62,056 nucleotides of DNA, taken from assembly GCA_017635565.1 (NCBI GenBank), contig JAGBLE010000013.1, forward strand, positions 1-62,056. Reading direction: 5' to 3'. A model generated the notes under the pieces. The model had not been told where the DNA came from. It saw only the letters and a list, made by a program, of their open reading frames with translations, and made no database searches. The position numbers and the translations under genes are program-made. The stretch is from Bacilli bacterium (GTDB taxonomy: Bacteria > Bacillota_I > Bacilli_A > RFN20 > CAG-826). Of this stretch, positions 1-7,979 are shown one piece after another (the stretch's first letter is position 1; the number at the start of each line of letters is the position of its first letter).

Positions 1-14
1 ATTTTTTTATCCAT
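1..14 (-). CDS. Start of next operon gene (cut by window edge; probably yvcK-like)
   Basis: An ATG on the minus strand at 14..12 shares its A and T with the TAA stop of rapZ (TAATG overlap), and the frame continues as M-D-K-K-N to the window edge. The overlap is the usual sign of translational coupling. In Firmicutes the gene after rapZ is normally yvcK (gluconeogenesis factor, CofD-like), followed by whiA. That identity is inferred from gene order only; five codons cannot prove it. Confidence 0.4.
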
Positions 15-871
15 TATTCTTTATTTAATTGAGGACAATCTCGATGAATGGCAATCGTTCGATAATCTTTAGAAAAATGTTTGGCTAAATAATTAGCGAC
101 ATATGTGGAGCGGTGTTGACCACCACTACAAGCGATTCCAATCGTGTAACTTCCTCTTCCACTTTTACGAAGTTCGATTAAGAATTTTTCTAAATAACAA
201 ATGATATCATCAATAACTTCTTGGGTGACAGAAAATGAACGCATGTAATTAATAACTTTTTCATCTTCTCCAGTTAATTCTCTTAAATCTTCCACCCAAT
301 AAGGATTAGGAATTAAACGAACATCAAAAAATGTATCGATACCTTGTGGTATTCCATTTTTAAGCCCGAAAGATAAAAATGTAACAGAAGTTATTTTACT
401 CTCTTCGACATTATTGAGGAATTTATATAAATTTACTCGCAATTGTTTAACAGTCAAAGAAGTTGTATCCAAGCATAAATCGGCGTAATCAAGGACTGAA
501 TTAATACTTTTGATATCTTCTTCAATGGCTTGAATTGGAGATATTTTTTGAGTGACACTTCGAGGATGAACTCGTCGAGTAAGAGTGTATCTTTTAATTA
601 ATTCCTCTTTCCCACAGTTTAAAATGATAATTCTGAAATTCGCATTTTTACGTTTTTTCACAGCTTTAATTGTTTCTTCAGCGGTAATCGCATGAGACAC
701 AAAACAGATGTTATTGATTTTATTATCTTCAGAAAGAAGTTGATCAATTACAACATCAATCGCTGTAGTTGGAATATTTTTAATAACAAAATAACCGAGT
801 TCTTCAAAAACATATTCGGCGCTTGATAGTCCTGAACCTGCTGGACCAGTAATAACAACAAAATTTTTCAT
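14..871 (-). CDS. rapZ: RapZ/YvcJ family nucleotide-binding protein
   Basis: RapZ (YvcJ) is a P-loop protein. In enterobacteria it is an RNase adaptor controlling glucosamine-6-phosphate synthesis; in Bacilli it binds nucleotides and acts in cell-envelope metabolism. The 285-residue length is normal. The N-terminus carries the Walker A motif GPAGSGLSS (residues 9-17). The C-terminus has the family motif IACSGGQHRST, usually GCTGGQHRSV, which belongs to the RNA or metabolite-binding domain. It lies one base after trxB in a minus-strand operon with uvrA and lgt, and overlaps the next gene start at the window edge. Family assignment is secure. The exact role in this lineage is inferred. Confidence 0.95.
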   Translation of the reverse strand: MKNFVVITGPAGSGLSSAEYVFEELGYFVIKNIPTTAIDVVIDQLLSEDNKINNICFVSHAITAEETIKAVKKRKNANFRIIILNCGKEELIKRYTLTRRVHPRSVTQKISPIQAIEEDIKSINSVLDYADLCLDTTSLTVKQLRVNLYKFLNNVEESKITSVTFLSFGLKNGIPQGIDTFFDVRLIPNPYWVEDLRELTGEDEKVINYMRSFSVTQEVIDDIICYLEKFLIELRKSGRGSYTIGIACSGGQHRSTYVANYLAKHFSKDYRTIAIHRDCPQLNKE

Positions 872-872
872 T

Positions 873-1787
873 TTATTTACCTAAATATTCCAAAATTGAA
901 TTAGCGGCCACCATTCCATCGTGTTCCGCTAAATAGATTTGGCGGATATCTCTTGGAAGGACATCTCCTCCGGAGAAAGCTCCACTTACACGAGTCATCA
1001 TCTTTTTATCAACTGGGATATTACCCCATTCGTTTTTGATATCAAGATTAATAAATTTACTATTTGGATCTTGACCAACAAGAGGGAATACACCTTGAAC
1101 TTCAAGGATTCTTTCTTCTTGGGTTTCTTTATTTTGAATTTTAACTCCACAGAGTTTTCCATCTTTCATTAAGAATTCAAGAGGGATATATGGAGTGAGA
1201 ATAGTAACATTTTCTTTATTTTTTAATTCTTCAACGATTTTTGGATATCCTCTAAATTCATTGCGACGATGAATGAGATATAAATGTTTTACTAATCCAG
1301 AAAGATAAATTGCTTCTTTTAAAGCGGAATTTCCTCCTCCGATAACAAGGACATCTTCTCCTTTGAAGAAATGTCCATCACAAATCGCACAATAACTTAA
1401 TCCATGACCAAATAATTCATCTTCTAACGGAAGACCAATTTTTCTTTCCACTGTTCCAGTAGCGATATAAACAGTTTTGGAATAATAGGTGGTTGATAAT
1501 CCTTTTAAAACAAATAAATCATTTTCTTTATCTAAAGAAGTGATTTCATCTCCAATAAATTCCACTCCTGCATTCATTAATCTTTCAAAGAAAACTACTG
1601 CTAAATCTGGTCCAGGGATTTTAGTTTGTCCTGGATAATTATCAACTCGAGGAGCGACATTAATTTTTCCTCCTGGAGTCGATTTCTCAATAACGGCAAC
1701 TTTAATACCTGCTTGATGAAGTTTAATACCTGCTCCTATTCCACTAGGACCAGCGCCGATAATAAGACAATCATAGACATTATTCAT
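873..1787 (-). CDS. trxB: Thioredoxin reductase (TrxB family)
   Basis: FAD/NADPH-dependent thioredoxin-disulfide reductase, 304 residues, cytosolic. The FAD fingerprint GAGPSGIGAGI is at residues 11-21, the redox-active site CAIC followed by DG is near residue 135, and the NADPH fingerprint GGGNSA and the HRRNEFR phosphate-binding motif follow. The C-terminal FAD motif reads SGGDVLPRDIRQ, slightly off the usual AGD form, so a ferredoxin-dependent or NADH-dependent relative cannot be excluded. The start overlaps the end of the HAD phosphatase by 8 bases. The placement between a ppaX-like gene and rapZ is the conserved Firmicutes order. Confidence 0.93.
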   Translation of the reverse strand: MNNVYDCLIIGAGPSGIGAGIKLHQAGIKVAVIEKSTPGGKINVAPRVDNYPGQTKIPGPDLAVVFFERLMNAGVEFIGDEITSLDKENDLFVLKGLSTTYYSKTVYIATGTVERKIGLPLEDELFGHGLSYCAICDGHFFKGEDVLVIGGGNSALKEAIYLSGLVKHLYLIHRRNEFRGYPKIVEELKNKENVTILTPYIPLEFLMKDGKLCGVKIQNKETQEERILEVQGVFPLVGQDPNSKFINLDIKNEWGNIPVDKKMMTRVSGAFSGGDVLPRDIRQIYLAEHDGMVAANSILEYLGK

Positions 1788-2427
1788 AGAGAATATCCTC
1801 CAATTCTAAATAAGAATTAATTTTAAATTTTGGCGTTAAATCTTTAGGTAACTTTTTCGGACCCCAAATCGCTAAAGCACAATCGATCCCAGCGTTATTA
1901 GCAGCGTATACATCGAGCTTATCGTCTCCAACATATATCGTTTCTTGCTTACTAGCGGAGAAATATTTGATTGATTTTTCAATTCCTTCTGGATCTGGCT
2001 TTCCGTTTTTAACATCATCAAATCCGATAATATAATCAAATAACCCTTCAAAACCGATACACTTTAAAGCGTATTCAGTTAAATCATGACGCTTATTAGT
2101 GACAATTCCTAATTTATAACCGTCTTCTTTTAATCTAATAAGCACTTCTTTACTATGTGGATAGGCAAATGTATGAGTTGGATAAAGTTCCTTAGAGACA
2201 CGCATAAATTCTTGAAACATAAATTCAATATCCATCTCCGGAAATTCATCTTTGAGGGTGTCCCTAATTGGGGGACCTGAGAAATAATACATTTTCTCCA
2301 CAGGAGTTCTCACTCCATGACGATATTTATCATATAAGATATTAAGCGATTCAATAATCATTGGGTTGGAATCAAGAACTGTTCCATCCATATCAAATAA
2401 AACAACCTTATATCTTTTATTTTTCAT
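1780..2427 (-). CDS. HAD-family phosphatase (PpaX/Gph-like)
   Basis: Haloacid dehalogenase-type phosphatase of about 215 residues, probably cytosolic. Motif I is FDMDGTVLDSN near residue 10, the motif II threonine is in IVTNKR, and motif IV is YVGDDKLDVYAANNAG. The length and cap fit the PpaX/phosphoglycolate phosphatase group. Gene order next to lgt recalls Bacillus hprK-lgt-ppaX, where PpaX hydrolyses the pyrophosphate made by HprK/P. A longer frame runs upstream, but the ATG at 2427 is preceded by AAGGAAAG at a good distance, and the extra residues only translate the end of lgt. It overlaps lgt by 11 bases. Substrate is inferred; phosphoglycolate is the alternative. Confidence 0.87.
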   Translation of the reverse strand: MKNKRYKVVLFDMDGTVLDSNPMIIESLNILYDKYRHGVRTPVEKMYYFSGPPIRDTLKDEFPEMDIEFMFQEFMRVSKELYPTHTFAYPHSKEVLIRLKEDGYKLGIVTNKRHDLTEYALKCIGFEGLFDYIIGFDDVKNGKPDPEGIEKSIKYFSASKQETIYVGDDKLDVYAANNAGIDCALAIWGPKKLPKDLTPKFKINSYLELEDILYE

Positions 2428-3964
2428 TTTGTTTCTTTCCTTGAAGTGAATAAATAACGACACAGACAAGTAAAAGTAAGAAAGATAAACCAATTACTAA
2501 AATAATAAAGCCGTTATTATATTTATTAAATGCGATTGTGTTTGATTGACTTCCATTAATCATGAATAAAGAGCCTAAGATTGTTAACGCTAATCCAATC
2601 GCAGCAAATATTCCTCCAACAGTAATGGTGAAAGGAATATTAACATTTTCAATCATCGGAAGTTTTTTAATCTTGCGAATTATATGTCTAATAACGTGAT
2701 TACACATAATTAAGAAAACTCCACCTAAAACAAAGATGATTGACCACATCCAACTCCAATATCCATCATTTCCCATGTTATAGGCTGAATATCTCGTTGG
2801 CTCTAAAATAACTCGAGTTAAGCCATACCAAACGATATAAGAGGCCGCTAAATCACCGAGTTCAAGATATTTTCTAAGTCCTTTACCAAGCGCAAAACGG
2901 ATTAAGAAATATCCAGTTAAATTAGATAAAAATTCAATATAGAAAAGAGGGACATAAATCTGTCCAGAAGGAGCCCATCCTCCACTTTCTGAATATTGAG
3001 CGTTATTCATAATTATTTTTGGTAAAAACCACCAATTTGAAGAATCGACCAAATTTCCATGAACTTCAGCGTTAAAGAAATTTCCCCATCTTCCAATTGC
3101 TTGAGCAACTAAAATACAAGGAACGATAATATCAACCGCTAACCAAATTGAATATTTTTTATTTCTCCATAAAAACCACGCTACACCAACGATAATACCG
3201 ATTAAGGCTCCAGAAATAATGGTTAATCCACCTTCCCAAACAGCGAAAATTGACCACCACTCTCCGTTAGCGACTCGACTAGCAAATCCACCATGATCCC
3301 ATTCTCCGATAACATATCCAATTCTTGCTCCAACTATTCCGGCTGGAAAAGCTACGAAGAAAGTTGATTCTAATATGCCGTGTTTTCCATATTCCTTATA
3401 GAAGCGATGATCACAAATGAAATAAACAAGAATTGCGCCAGAAAGAATGCAAAGCGCATACCACGCTAAATTTGGTTTGACACCCATACTTGGATTAACA
3501 AATCCATCTTTGAAAGATAATCCGTTAACAAGAGGATATGTGATGTGATCTGCAATTCCATTTGTAAGTAAAATAAGTCCGATAAAGAAAACAATTCCAC
3601 TACTAATCATTGAAATAAATAAAACCTTGTCACTAGTAGGATCAATCTCTTTTCCGTAATAATGAATGATAAAAGATAAAACAAAAGTTGGTAAAGTAAA
3701 TCCAAAAATTAATGAACCAAAAATTAAAGAGGCCCATTCTCCTGGAGACAATATATATAACTGATACATTGCCAAAAAGACAAAGATTAGCACTGTTGAA
3801 ACCGCAATAGCACCAATAAAATAGACAAAATTTTTGATTTCGTTTGGATAATTTATGGTTTTAGGCATTGGATATTTAACTAATTTAATTGCTTTAAAAA
3901 CTGAGTATCCAAAAATACCTAATGCTATGGCGATAAAAATAATCATAAATATTAAAGAAACCAT
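2417..3964 (-). CDS. lgt: Prolipoprotein diacylglyceryl transferase, extended form
   Basis: Membrane enzyme that moves diacylglycerol from phosphatidylglycerol onto the lipobox cysteine of prolipoproteins. The signature GRWGNFFNAEVHG (near residues 287-299) fits the family, and VGARIGYVIGEW is the conserved substrate-binding helix. At about 515 residues it is nearly twice the usual 260-300: extra membrane segments precede the core and about two more follow it, ending in a basic tail. The window encodes many lipoproteins that need this enzyme. The frame also allows a TTG start at 3976 inside the end of uvrA; the ATG at 3964, two bases past the uvrA stop region, is preferred, without a strong ribosome site for either. 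Confidence 0.93.
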   Translation of the reverse strand: MVSLIFMIIFIAIALGIFGYSVFKAIKLVKYPMPKTINYPNEIKNFVYFIGAIAVSTVLIFVFLAMYQLYILSPGEWASLIFGSLIFGFTLPTFVLSFIIHYYGKEIDPTSDKVLFISMISSGIVFFIGLILLTNGIADHITYPLVNGLSFKDGFVNPSMGVKPNLAWYALCILSGAILVYFICDHRFYKEYGKHGILESTFFVAFPAGIVGARIGYVIGEWDHGGFASRVANGEWWSIFAVWEGGLTIISGALIGIIVGVAWFLWRNKKYSIWLAVDIIVPCILVAQAIGRWGNFFNAEVHGNLVDSSNWWFLPKIIMNNAQYSESGGWAPSGQIYVPLFYIEFLSNLTGYFLIRFALGKGLRKYLELGDLAASYIVWYGLTRVILEPTRYSAYNMGNDGYWSWMWSIIFVLGGVFLIMCNHVIRHIIRKIKKLPMIENVNIPFTITVGGIFAAIGLALTILGSLFMINGSQSNTIAFNKYNNGFIILVIGLSFLLLLVCVVIYSLQGKKQNEK

Positions 3965-3965
3965 A

Positions 3966-6791
3966 TTATTTACCAAGAACTTTCTTCAAATATTGGCCTG
4001 TATAACTCTTTTCAACTTTGGAGATTTCTTCAGGAGTTCCAGTGGCGATAACTCTTCCACCTCGGTCTCCACCATCTGGGCCAATATCAATGATATAATC
4101 GCTTACTTTAATGACATCTAAATTGTGTTCAATAACTAAAACGGTATCTCCATGATCAACAATTCTTTGTAAGACATTAATTAATTGTTTGACATCGTGA
4201 GTGTGCAAACCAGTTGTTGGTTCATCAAGAATATATAAGGTCTTTCCTGTTGGTTTTCTTTGTAATTCAAACGCTAATTTCACTCTTTGAGCTTCTCCTC
4301 CAGAAAGGGTGGTCGCTGCTTGACCGAGTTTGATATAGCCTAAACCAACATCGTAAAGAGTTTGGATTTTGTGTTTGATTCTTGGATGGTTTTCAAAGAA
4401 AGTTAAAGCGTCTTCCACAGTCATCTCTAAAACTTCATAAATATTTTTTCCTTTATAGGTGACTTGTAAAGTTTCTTCATTATATCTTTTACCATTACAT
4501 GCATCACATCTAACATAAACATCAGGTAAGAAATTCATTGGAACACGGGTTACACCTGCTCCTTCACATTTTTCACATCTTCCACCTGTTACATTAAAAG
4601 AGAATCTTCCTTTATCAAAGCCACGAGCTTTCGCTTCAACAGTATTAGCGAATAAGTCTCTTATTTCATCAAAAAGTTTGATATATGTTGCAGGGTTACT
4701 TCTTGGAGTTCTTCCAATTGGTTCTTGAGAAACGTTAATTACTTTATCGATTAATTCTTGCCCTGTTATTGATTTAACTTCACCAGGGAAAACTTCTTTT
4801 CCAGTGAAATATTTAACGAGTTGTAAATATAAAGTTTGATTAACCAAAGATGATTTTCCGCTTCCACTTACTCCAGTCACTGAAATAAATGTTCCAAGAG
4901 GAAATTTAACATTTATATTTTTGAGGTTATTAATTTTTGCTCCCTTTATTTCAAGGAATTTTCCATTTCCTTTTCTTCTTTCTTTTGGGATTTCAATCTT
5001 TTTTCGACCAGTTAAATAATCACTAGTGAGACTATTTTCACATTTTAATAATCCTGGGACATCACCTTGATAAATGATTTCTCCTCCATGGATTCCTGCT
5101 TTTGGGCCGATATCAACAACGTAATCTGCTTGTCGAATTGTTTCTTCATCATGTTCAACAACAACAAGAGTGTTACCAATATCTCTCATCTTTTTAAGAG
5201 ATTCGATTAATCTTTCATCATCTTTTTGATGTAATCCAATACTTGGTTCATCTAAAACGTAAAGAATACCAGTTAATTTGGAACCGATTTGAGTAGCGAG
5301 TCTAATTCTTTGACTTTCTCCTCCACTTAATGTCATCGCCATACGGGAAAGAGTTAGATAATCAAGACCCACATCGCATAAGAAAGAGACGCGAGATTCA
5401 ATTTCTCGAATGACCATGTTAGCGATTGTTAAATCATTATCTTTTAATTTGTCTTTAAGAGATAAAATCCAGTCTTTAAGTTCGCCGAGTTGTAAGCAAG
5501 TGACATCATAAATATTCTTTCCATCGATTAAAACAGAAAGGGCTTCTTTATTTAATCTTGTTCCTTTACAAGTAGTACAGATAGAATCTCTCATGAATTT
5601 TTCATAATAATCTCTCATCCAATCACTACTGGTTTCTTGATATAAACGTTCAACTTTTGTTTTAATTCCTTCGATATATCCAAGTCGATTAGTAACATTT
5701 CCAGAAGAACTTTTAAGAGAATATTTATGAATTTCTGGAGAGCCATATAAGATGATATGTTTTTGTTTTTCAGTCAATTCTTCATAAGGGACATCAGTTG
5801 AAATTTTATATAAATCACAAAGGAGTTTGAATTCTTGCCACTCAAGATTAGATGTATTAGCGGTATTTTTATAATAATCAATCGCCCCTTTAGAAATTGA
5901 TAATTGTGGGTTTGGGACTAAAAGTTCAGGAGCAGCTTCTCGCTTAATTCCTAATCCTTTACAGTCAGGACAAAAACCCATTGGAGCGTTAAATGAAAAT
6001 AATCTCGGTTCAAGTTTTGGAACAGAAAATCCACATATTGGACAAGTGTGACGATCACTTAAAACTTTTTCTTCAATTTCAGAATAAATGACAAGTAATC
6101 CTTTTGACCAATCAAGAGCCGTTTCAATTGATTCATATATTCTCGCTCGATTTTCTGGTTTAACAATAATTCGGTCAATAACAATATCAATAGAGTGTTT
6201 GTTATTTTTTTCTAATGGTTTTATTTCATCGATTGTGGTAAAAACTCCATCAACACGAAGTCTAACAAATCCATTTGTTCTAATCTTATCAATTATTTCT
6301 TTATGGGTTCCTTTTTCGTTATGAACAACTGGAGAAAGAAGTTGAATTTTTGTTCCAGCTGGATAATTAAGAACGATATCAGTCATATTAGTTGGACTAA
6401 AAGAAATAATTGGGGTGTGGTGATTTGGACAATAAGGGACTCCAACTCGACCAAAAAGTAATCTTAAATAATCATATATTTCAGTGACTGTTCCAACAGT
6501 ACTTCTCGGATTATGAGAAACACTTTTTTGATCGATTGCGATGCTTGGAGAAAGTCCTTCAATAACATCAACATCAGGTTTTTCATAATTTCCTAAAAAT
6601 TGACGAGCGTAACTTGAAAGAGATTCCATATATCTTCTTTGGCCTTCGGCAAAAAGAGTGTCGAACGCTAAAGTGGATTTACCACTTCCTGATAAACCTG
6701 TGAATACAACTAAAGATTCTTTAGGAATTGTAACATTAACATTCTTTAAGTTATTTTCTCTAGCCCCTTTAATAACAATATTCTTTTCCAT
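3966..6791 (-). CDS. uvrA: Excinuclease ABC subunit A
   Basis: UvrA, the damage-recognition ATPase of nucleotide excision repair, 941 residues as expected. Both ABC modules are intact: Walker A GLSGSGKST near residue 32 and GVSGSGKSS near 640, with signatures LSGGESQRIRLA and LSGGEAQRVKLA. Zinc-binding cysteine clusters (CPIC...CPDC and CEKC...CDAC) lie where the family has them. It is the first gene of the minus-strand operon, with uvrB not adjacent here. An 18-base motif at 6830..6847 is shared with the nifJ promoter region. No LexA-type box was recognised upstream. Confidence 0.98.
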   Translation of the reverse strand: MEKNIVIKGARENNLKNVNVTIPKESLVVFTGLSGSGKSTLAFDTLFAEGQRRYMESLSSYARQFLGNYEKPDVDVIEGLSPSIAIDQKSVSHNPRSTVGTVTEIYDYLRLLFGRVGVPYCPNHHTPIISFSPTNMTDIVLNYPAGTKIQLLSPVVHNEKGTHKEIIDKIRTNGFVRLRVDGVFTTIDEIKPLEKNNKHSIDIVIDRIIVKPENRARIYESIETALDWSKGLLVIYSEIEEKVLSDRHTCPICGFSVPKLEPRLFSFNAPMGFCPDCKGLGIKREAAPELLVPNPQLSISKGAIDYYKNTANTSNLEWQEFKLLCDLYKISTDVPYEELTEKQKHIILYGSPEIHKYSLKSSSGNVTNRLGYIEGIKTKVERLYQETSSDWMRDYYEKFMRDSICTTCKGTRLNKEALSVLIDGKNIYDVTCLQLGELKDWILSLKDKLKDNDLTIANMVIREIESRVSFLCDVGLDYLTLSRMAMTLSGGESQRIRLATQIGSKLTGILYVLDEPSIGLHQKDDERLIESLKKMRDIGNTLVVVEHDEETIRQADYVVDIGPKAGIHGGEIIYQGDVPGLLKCENSLTSDYLTGRKKIEIPKERRKGNGKFLEIKGAKINNLKNINVKFPLGTFISVTGVSGSGKSSLVNQTLYLQLVKYFTGKEVFPGEVKSITGQELIDKVINVSQEPIGRTPRSNPATYIKLFDEIRDLFANTVEAKARGFDKGRFSFNVTGGRCEKCEGAGVTRVPMNFLPDVYVRCDACNGKRYNEETLQVTYKGKNIYEVLEMTVEDALTFFENHPRIKHKIQTLYDVGLGYIKLGQAATTLSGGEAQRVKLAFELQRKPTGKTLYILDEPTTGLHTHDVKQLINVLQRIVDHGDTVLVIEHNLDVIKVSDYIIDIGPDGGDRGGRVIATGTPEEISKVEKSYTGQYLKKVLGK

Positions 6792-6853
6792 AAGTGTATT
6801 TATTTTAATCTAAATAAATAAACTTTTCTACATATATGAGTGTATTTTTTCAA

Positions 6854-6880
6854 ACAAAAAAATCAGGACTCATCCTGACT
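6854..6880 (-). terminator. Rho-independent terminator
   Basis: Stem TCAGGA/TCCTGA with a 4-base loop at 6863..6878, followed on the minus strand by a run of seven T. It lies just past the stop of the P-loop kinase gene and separates it from uvrA. Confidence 0.8.
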
Positions 6881-6899
6881 TGTTTTGTTCTCTTTTTAA

Positions 6900-7397
6900 T
6901 TAGATTATTTCTTTTATCGCAGGAGCGATATCGTTATTAGTAATCATGATGATTTTATCAAAGAATTTCTCATCTTTTTCAGTAGGGAGTTCAAATTGAT
7001 TAAAAAACATGTCTAAGACATCTGGAGCGATTGGATATTCTCTTTGTAAATTTTGATTAGAAACAACATTTTTATCAAGTTTCCACATCACAAGTATTAC
7101 TTCATCAAATAATGGCTTCAATATTTGATTCTTATCCACTCTTAAAGTGGATGTGATATGAGTTGCATCTAAAATCACAATTCCTTCTTTATCATGAGAA
7201 TAACTTTTAGCGAGTTCATAAAAAATGGTCCAAACAAGTTGTTCGTGATCAATGTTTGATTGACTTCCAGTAATTTCTCTTCTCAAAGAGTCACTACTAA
7301 CAACATATACATGTGCGCCTTTAATCTTTTTTATTGTATTAGAAAAATAAGATTTACCACTACCGGGAACGCCAGAAAGAACAATTAATTTATTCAT
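6900..7397 (-). CDS. P-loop kinase (AAA_33 / polynucleotide-kinase-like)
   Basis: Small predicted kinase of 165 residues. Walker A is GVPGSGKS (residues 9-16). The following SSDSLRREITGS segment matches the second strand and lid entry of the AAA_33 group, which resembles the 5'-kinase domain of T4 polynucleotide kinase. VILDATHI is the Walker B-like strand, giving the DxT nucleotide-kinase pattern. No signal peptide or extra domain is visible. It is a single gene bounded by terminators on both sides. The substrate is unknown; nucleic acid 5' ends or a small molecule are both possible. A zeta-toxin role is less likely because no antitoxin-like partner is fused or overlapping. Confidence 0.8.
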   Translation of the reverse strand: MNKLIVLSGVPGSGKSYFSNTIKKIKGAHVYVVSSDSLRREITGSQSNIDHEQLVWTIFYELAKSYSHDKEGIVILDATHITSTLRVDKNQILKPLFDEVILVMWKLDKNVVSNQNLQREYPIAPDVLDMFFNQFELPTEKDEKFFDKIIMITNNDIAPAIKEII

Positions 7398-7411
7398 AGA
7401 TTACTATTATA

Positions 7412-7440
7412 TTCAAAAAGAAAAGGGGTTTAAACCCCTA
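7412..7440 (-). terminator. Rho-independent terminator
   Basis: Stem AGGGGTTT/AAACCCCT at 7424..7439, with the T-rich tail on the minus strand. It ends transcription of the small gene at 7460..7873. Confidence 0.85.
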
Positions 7441-7459
7441 AACTTTACTAATTGAAGAA

Positions 7460-7873
7460 TTAAGCGAGTAATTCGTCTTTCAAGGTTTTGACGATTTCTC
7501 TTCTATTTTCAAGTTCTTCTTCACTTAATGAAGAAATTCTTTCTTTCGCATGAGCGATTTCTTCTGGAGTAACTTCTCCAACTTTTAAGACGGCTTTTTC
7601 AGCTTTTTTGTAGTCTTTCTTTAAAATTTTAAGTAATTCTTCATTTTGTTTACGAATTTCAATTTTTTGCTTAACGACGTTCAAATAACTTTCAGGAACG
7701 TAGGTAGAGATGATTCTGCTTCCTTCTCTCCATTGACGATAAAAATATTTGTGTCCTGAGATGTTTTTAACTGAAATATATCCTCTTGGAAGAGATTCAA
7801 TAACTTTTTCGATTAACGAAACTTCAATGAGTGATTCGATTAATACTTCAACTTGTCTTTCACTTTTTTTCAT
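7460..7873 (-). CDS. Conserved small protein, unknown function
   Basis: Basic, mostly helical protein of 137 residues with no signal peptide. A central segment reads GYISVKNISGHKYFYRQW followed by REGSRIISTYVPE. This pattern, 'KxIxGxxYxYxQxREGxKVxSxYV', recurs in small Firmicutes proteins of unknown role and in integrase-like DNA-binding arms. The C-terminal half (from about residue 65) is a charged coiled coil. It sits alone between terminators, next to the P-loop kinase. I do not recognise a specific family. A nucleic-acid-binding role is possible from its composition only. Confidence 0.65.
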   Translation of the reverse strand: MKKSERQVEVLIESLIEVSLIEKVIESLPRGYISVKNISGHKYFYRQWREGSRIISTYVPESYLNVVKQKIEIRKQNEELLKILKKDYKKAEKAVLKVGEVTPEEIAHAKERISSLSEEELENRREIVKTLKDELLA

Positions 7874-7922
7874 AAATGCTTAACCTACCATATCATATTT
7901 AATCACAAAGATTAATTAAGTG

Positions 7923-7959
7923 CAATCAAACTCTCAGATTTTTTCCGAGAGCTTGATTG
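7923..7959 (-). terminator. Hairpin terminator after nifJ
   Basis: CAATCAA-CTCTC pairs with GAGAG-TTGATTG (7923..7959) around an A/T-rich loop, about 20 bases past the nifJ stop. The trailing T-run on the minus strand is poor, so termination efficiency is uncertain. Confidence 0.55.
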
Positions 7960-7979
7960 TTTAATGATGTATTTATAGA

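Noticed and set aside
6792-6899. LexA box expected upstream of uvrA
   Set aside because: No GAAC-N4-GTTC type palindrome was found; only the motif shared with nifJ is present.
6900-7873. Toxin-antitoxin pair formed by the P-loop kinase and its small neighbour
   Set aside because: A terminator separates them, spacing is large, and the kinase resembles AAA_33 more than zeta toxins.
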